A stretch of DNA of 64,000 nt, from NCBI GenBank assembly GCA_034687125.1, contig JAQGBZ010000271.1, positions 1 to 64,000 on the forward strand, given 5' to 3'. Within the stretch, counting starts at the first letter, position 1, and the number at the start of each line of letters is the position of its first letter. A program made the translations under genes and the position numbers. The notes beneath the pieces are model-generated. The model had not been told where the DNA came from and searched no databases. It was given only the letters and a program-made list of their open reading frames with translations. Shown one piece after another: positions 61,601-64,000 of the stretch. The DNA is from Neelides folsomi. Lineage: Eukaryota; Arthropoda; Collembola; Neelipleona; Neelidae.

Positions 61601-64000
61601 ACTGATACGTAGGCTAAATGCTTATATGTTTAATATGTATTATATATATATATTTATAGGGAACAGCAAGGAGTGAGTCTTCCAGCTCCTGGCCGTTATG
61701 CAACTGGGATCTTCTTCATGGACAAATCTCACCACGAGGAGAGCGAGGGACTTTTCGCCGAGTTGGCTCGTGAAACGGATTTGAAAGTACGTTGGCATTC
61801 TCTTCATTAAAAGAACCCTACCAGAAGGATTCAATTAATTCCCTAATTAAACCCGAGAATAAATTCCAAAAATGCCCTACGAAATTAAATTACGCTCTTC
61901 ACTCACACAATGTAATTTATCTTCTTGTAATAATTAATTATGGAAGCTTTCTCCACCATTTTAAACCTCTAACATACTTGACTAATTAAATGGGAAGGAA
62001 TTGAATAAACAAATTAAAAATCACTTCCCTCTTGAGCCATTTAATAAAGACTTGACTTTCCACTAATATATCAGTAAATATGAGATTTCCTCTGGAATCT
62101 TCCAAAACCTCTCAAGTTTCTCAAAAGGAGAGATGAAAAGGAAAGCCGAGGCCGACGAGGAAAGTAGAACGAGGAAAATCGATGTGATTCTTTCCTAAAC
62201 TCTACATGTCCTTATTACATCGTGTAATATACCAAAAAGTTGATGTTTGAAATGTCAGTATATAAAAATATGGATCTTCCCTTTTCCCTTCAAGCGAATT
62301 ACATCGTTTAATAAAAATAATAAATCTGGCCAATGTTTGTTTGAACATAAAAGGAAACTTTGATTGCAGGTCATTTGTTGGCGATCAGTCCCAACAGACA
62401 ATAGATCGATTGGAGAAGTTGCGAGAGGTTCTGAGCCTTTCATGCGCCAAGTATTTATCACCGGTGACCAGGAAGATCTCGATGTCTTGACACGCCAAGT
62501 AATTACTTTTTTATTTATCAAATTATTATTGTTAAACTCACTCTTTTTATTTAGATTTCTTTTACGTTTTAAATTTAACATTAATTTATATTTTGTATTT
62601 ATGCATAGTATTCATGTCATAATTAAGTTAGCAATATTTTATTTAATTTTTTTTATTTGAAGGTGTTTTCACTTCGTAAGCGTGCCACTCACACTTTGAG
62701 AAGGCCAGGCGCTCGATTCTACATTTGTTCTTTGTCAACAACGACGGTCGTTTACAAAGGTCAATTAACATCTGAGCAGCTTTGGAATTATTATCCCGAC
62801 CTCAAGAGCCCGGATTACGAAACTTATTTGTCTCTCGTTCACACAAGATTCTCCACCAATACGTTTCCCTCATGGGAAAGAGCTCATCCGTTAAGGCAAG
62901 TTTTCAAATATCTGAACTTTCACATTTACTTTCCTCCTTCAAACCCAAATGTAATTTATTCCAAAATCCCCCGGAACTCCATTGTTTAAGTGTACACAGG
63001 TGCCTTGTAAGAATTTTAATCAAAAGTTCAAACACGACAAAAAGCAAATCTTTCATAAAAATCATATACAAACCCATTGGAAAGAGGATAAAAAAGGATA
63101 AAGAGATCTTTTAACGTCACTGTTGGTTCTCTACTGACCTACAAAGATCCGCAAGTGCCAAGTTGAAGACGCAATAAATGACGTTGGGGCGCTGACGTTC
63201 GTTTCTCAAATTCACAATTCCATTTACCCTTGCAAATTTCTCGAATATGTATCCTATACTAATATTACTGCCAAAGATAAGCCTAACCTAACCTAGATAT
63301 CAGTACATAAAACTTCATAAAAGTATATGATGCGAAATGGGATATTTCCGAGGCGGTGTTTTAATACATAGGAATTCCAAGTTTCTCTTTATATACCCCC
63401 ACTTGAGGAAATGTTTAGAATGGGGAAATAAGGGTTTATTGATTCTCCATTTCAGGATGCTGGCTCATAATGGGGAAATCAATACGCTCCGTGGGAACGT
63501 GAATCTCATGAAGGCGCGTGAAGGAGTGATGAAGAATAAAGCATTTGGTGTGAATCTCAAGCGGCTTTATCCAGTCGTTGAACCCAATTTGTCTGACTCG
63601 GGATCTGCTGACTGTGTCCTTGAATTTCTCGTCCAAGCTGGTGGCAGATCCCTCCCAGAGGTCAACACTAAATTATTAATTTTTGATCAAAATATTTATA
63701 TTTTAATAATGCTTCTTAGATCAATATAAATGAGGTTTATAATTGATGGATTGTGTGGATGAAGTGGAATTGTATGTTTTATAGTTTGTACCATGGTAGA
63801 ATGGGAATGCATAAGAGGGACAAATTCCTTAATGACAATGATAGAGTTAAAATAAGGGTAAAGGTTGTACTTTTTTCATATATTGATCTCAATCTGACTA
63901 ATGGTGGATCTTTATAAATATGACCCAGGCTGTGATGACGATGGTTCCAGAAGCTTGGCAAAATGATCCTCTTATGAGGCAGGAGAAAAAAGATTTCTAC
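58656..64000 (+). CDS. GOGAT: Glutamate synthase (GOGAT), N-terminal glutaminase domain; continues beyond window
   Basis: Exons are 58656-58805, 61313-61443, 61660-61786, 62370-62498, 62663-62895, 63456-63660 and 63929-64000 (open at the window end). All phases agree. The enzyme makes two glutamates from glutamine and 2-oxoglutarate using reduced pyridine nucleotide. This part is the class II (N-terminal nucleophile) amidotransferase domain. Motifs seen are [20 protein letters not shown] with the nucleophile Cys at about residue 35, [34 protein letters not shown] and [12 protein letters not shown]. The 34 residues before Cys fit the propeptide usual for GOGAT, and no targeting peptide is obvious. 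An in-frame TGA at 58563-58565 makes ATG 58656 the first possible start. Intron 5 uses a GC donor at 62896. Intron 1 is 2.5 kb. The FMN, iron-sulphur and NAD(P)H-binding parts would lie downstream. Confidence 0.95.
58806..61312 (+). other. Glutamate synthase intron 1, no further feature
   Basis: A 2.5-kb AT-rich first intron. The protein continues smoothly from GKPSHK to [21 protein letters not shown], so no exon is missing. The short frames at 59628-59816 and 60757-60951 show no protein character. Confidence 0.6.
62896..63455 (+). other. GC-AG intron in glutamate synthase
   Basis: The exon ends CCG TTA AG and the intron starts GCAAGT, with acceptor TTTCAG at 63450-63455. Only this donor keeps the conserved reading HPLR then [14 protein letters not shown]. 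Using the nearby GT (AAGGCAA/gttttc) would bring a TAA into frame five codons into the next exon. The flank AG/GCAAGT is the usual strong consensus of GC donors. Confidence 0.85.

Noticed and set aside
1-64000. CRISPR arrays, operons, phage or bacterial mobile elements
   Set aside because: The sequence is intron-rich animal nuclear DNA; no spaced direct-repeat array, ribosome-binding sites or transposase frames were seen.

Overview
This is nuclear DNA from an animal, most likely an arthropod. Every gene found is split by many GT-AG introns, many of them only 60 to 150 nt long. The non-coding DNA is strongly AT-rich. The proteins are metazoan ones: afadin/canoe, LYST and PRDM10. A complete-looking glutamate synthase start is also present, an enzyme that arthropods have and vertebrates lack. 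The afadin shares features with insect canoe, such as RRMSERDLPS after the PDZ domain and a short link between RA2 and FHA. I cannot name the species or exclude another ecdysozoan group.

Five protein-coding genes lie on the + strand and none is supported on the - strand. (1) 2564-8189 is a PRDM10 orthologue in 5 coding exons, about 1534 aa. It has a long low-complexity N-terminus, a PR/SET domain and 11 C2H2 zinc fingers. (2) 10440-12825 is a DUSP3/VHR-like dual-specificity phosphatase. It has two alternative copies of its second coding exon and yields 188 or 183 aa. (3) 15569-23637 is the BEACH/WD40 half of LYST (fly mauve) in 15 exons, about 1800 aa, roughly half the usual family length. 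(4) 28080-55354 is a complete afadin/canoe gene in 20 coding exons, 1773 aa. It has RA, RA, FHA, DIL and PDZ domains and a charged coiled-coil tail, with several introns of 2 to 4.5 kb. (5) From 58656 past the end of the window is the N-terminal glutaminase domain of glutamate synthase, with 7 exons visible. One of its introns has a GC donor.

I worked out all exon borders by hand from splice sites, reading phase and remembered family similarity. For genes 1, 2 and 4 the summed exon lengths divide by three from start to stop. That is a strong internal check. The five genes have unrelated jobs: chromatin/transcription, signalling phosphatase, lysosome-related trafficking, adherens-junction/actin linkage and nitrogen metabolism. 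I see no operon-like or pathway relation between them.

Gaps between genes hold no recognisable transposon, tRNA, rRNA or CRISPR. Three stretches richer in G+C (about 650-1950, 27310-27660 and 58480-58800) lie upstream of, or at, the starts of genes 1, 4 and 5 and look like promoter/5' UTR regions. The most interesting item is the DUSP3 exon pair, whose reading phases force either/or use. Others are a perfect 20-bp inverted repeat and a 129-codon open frame with a TATA-like element, both inside one afadin intron. I found no wholly new biological system.
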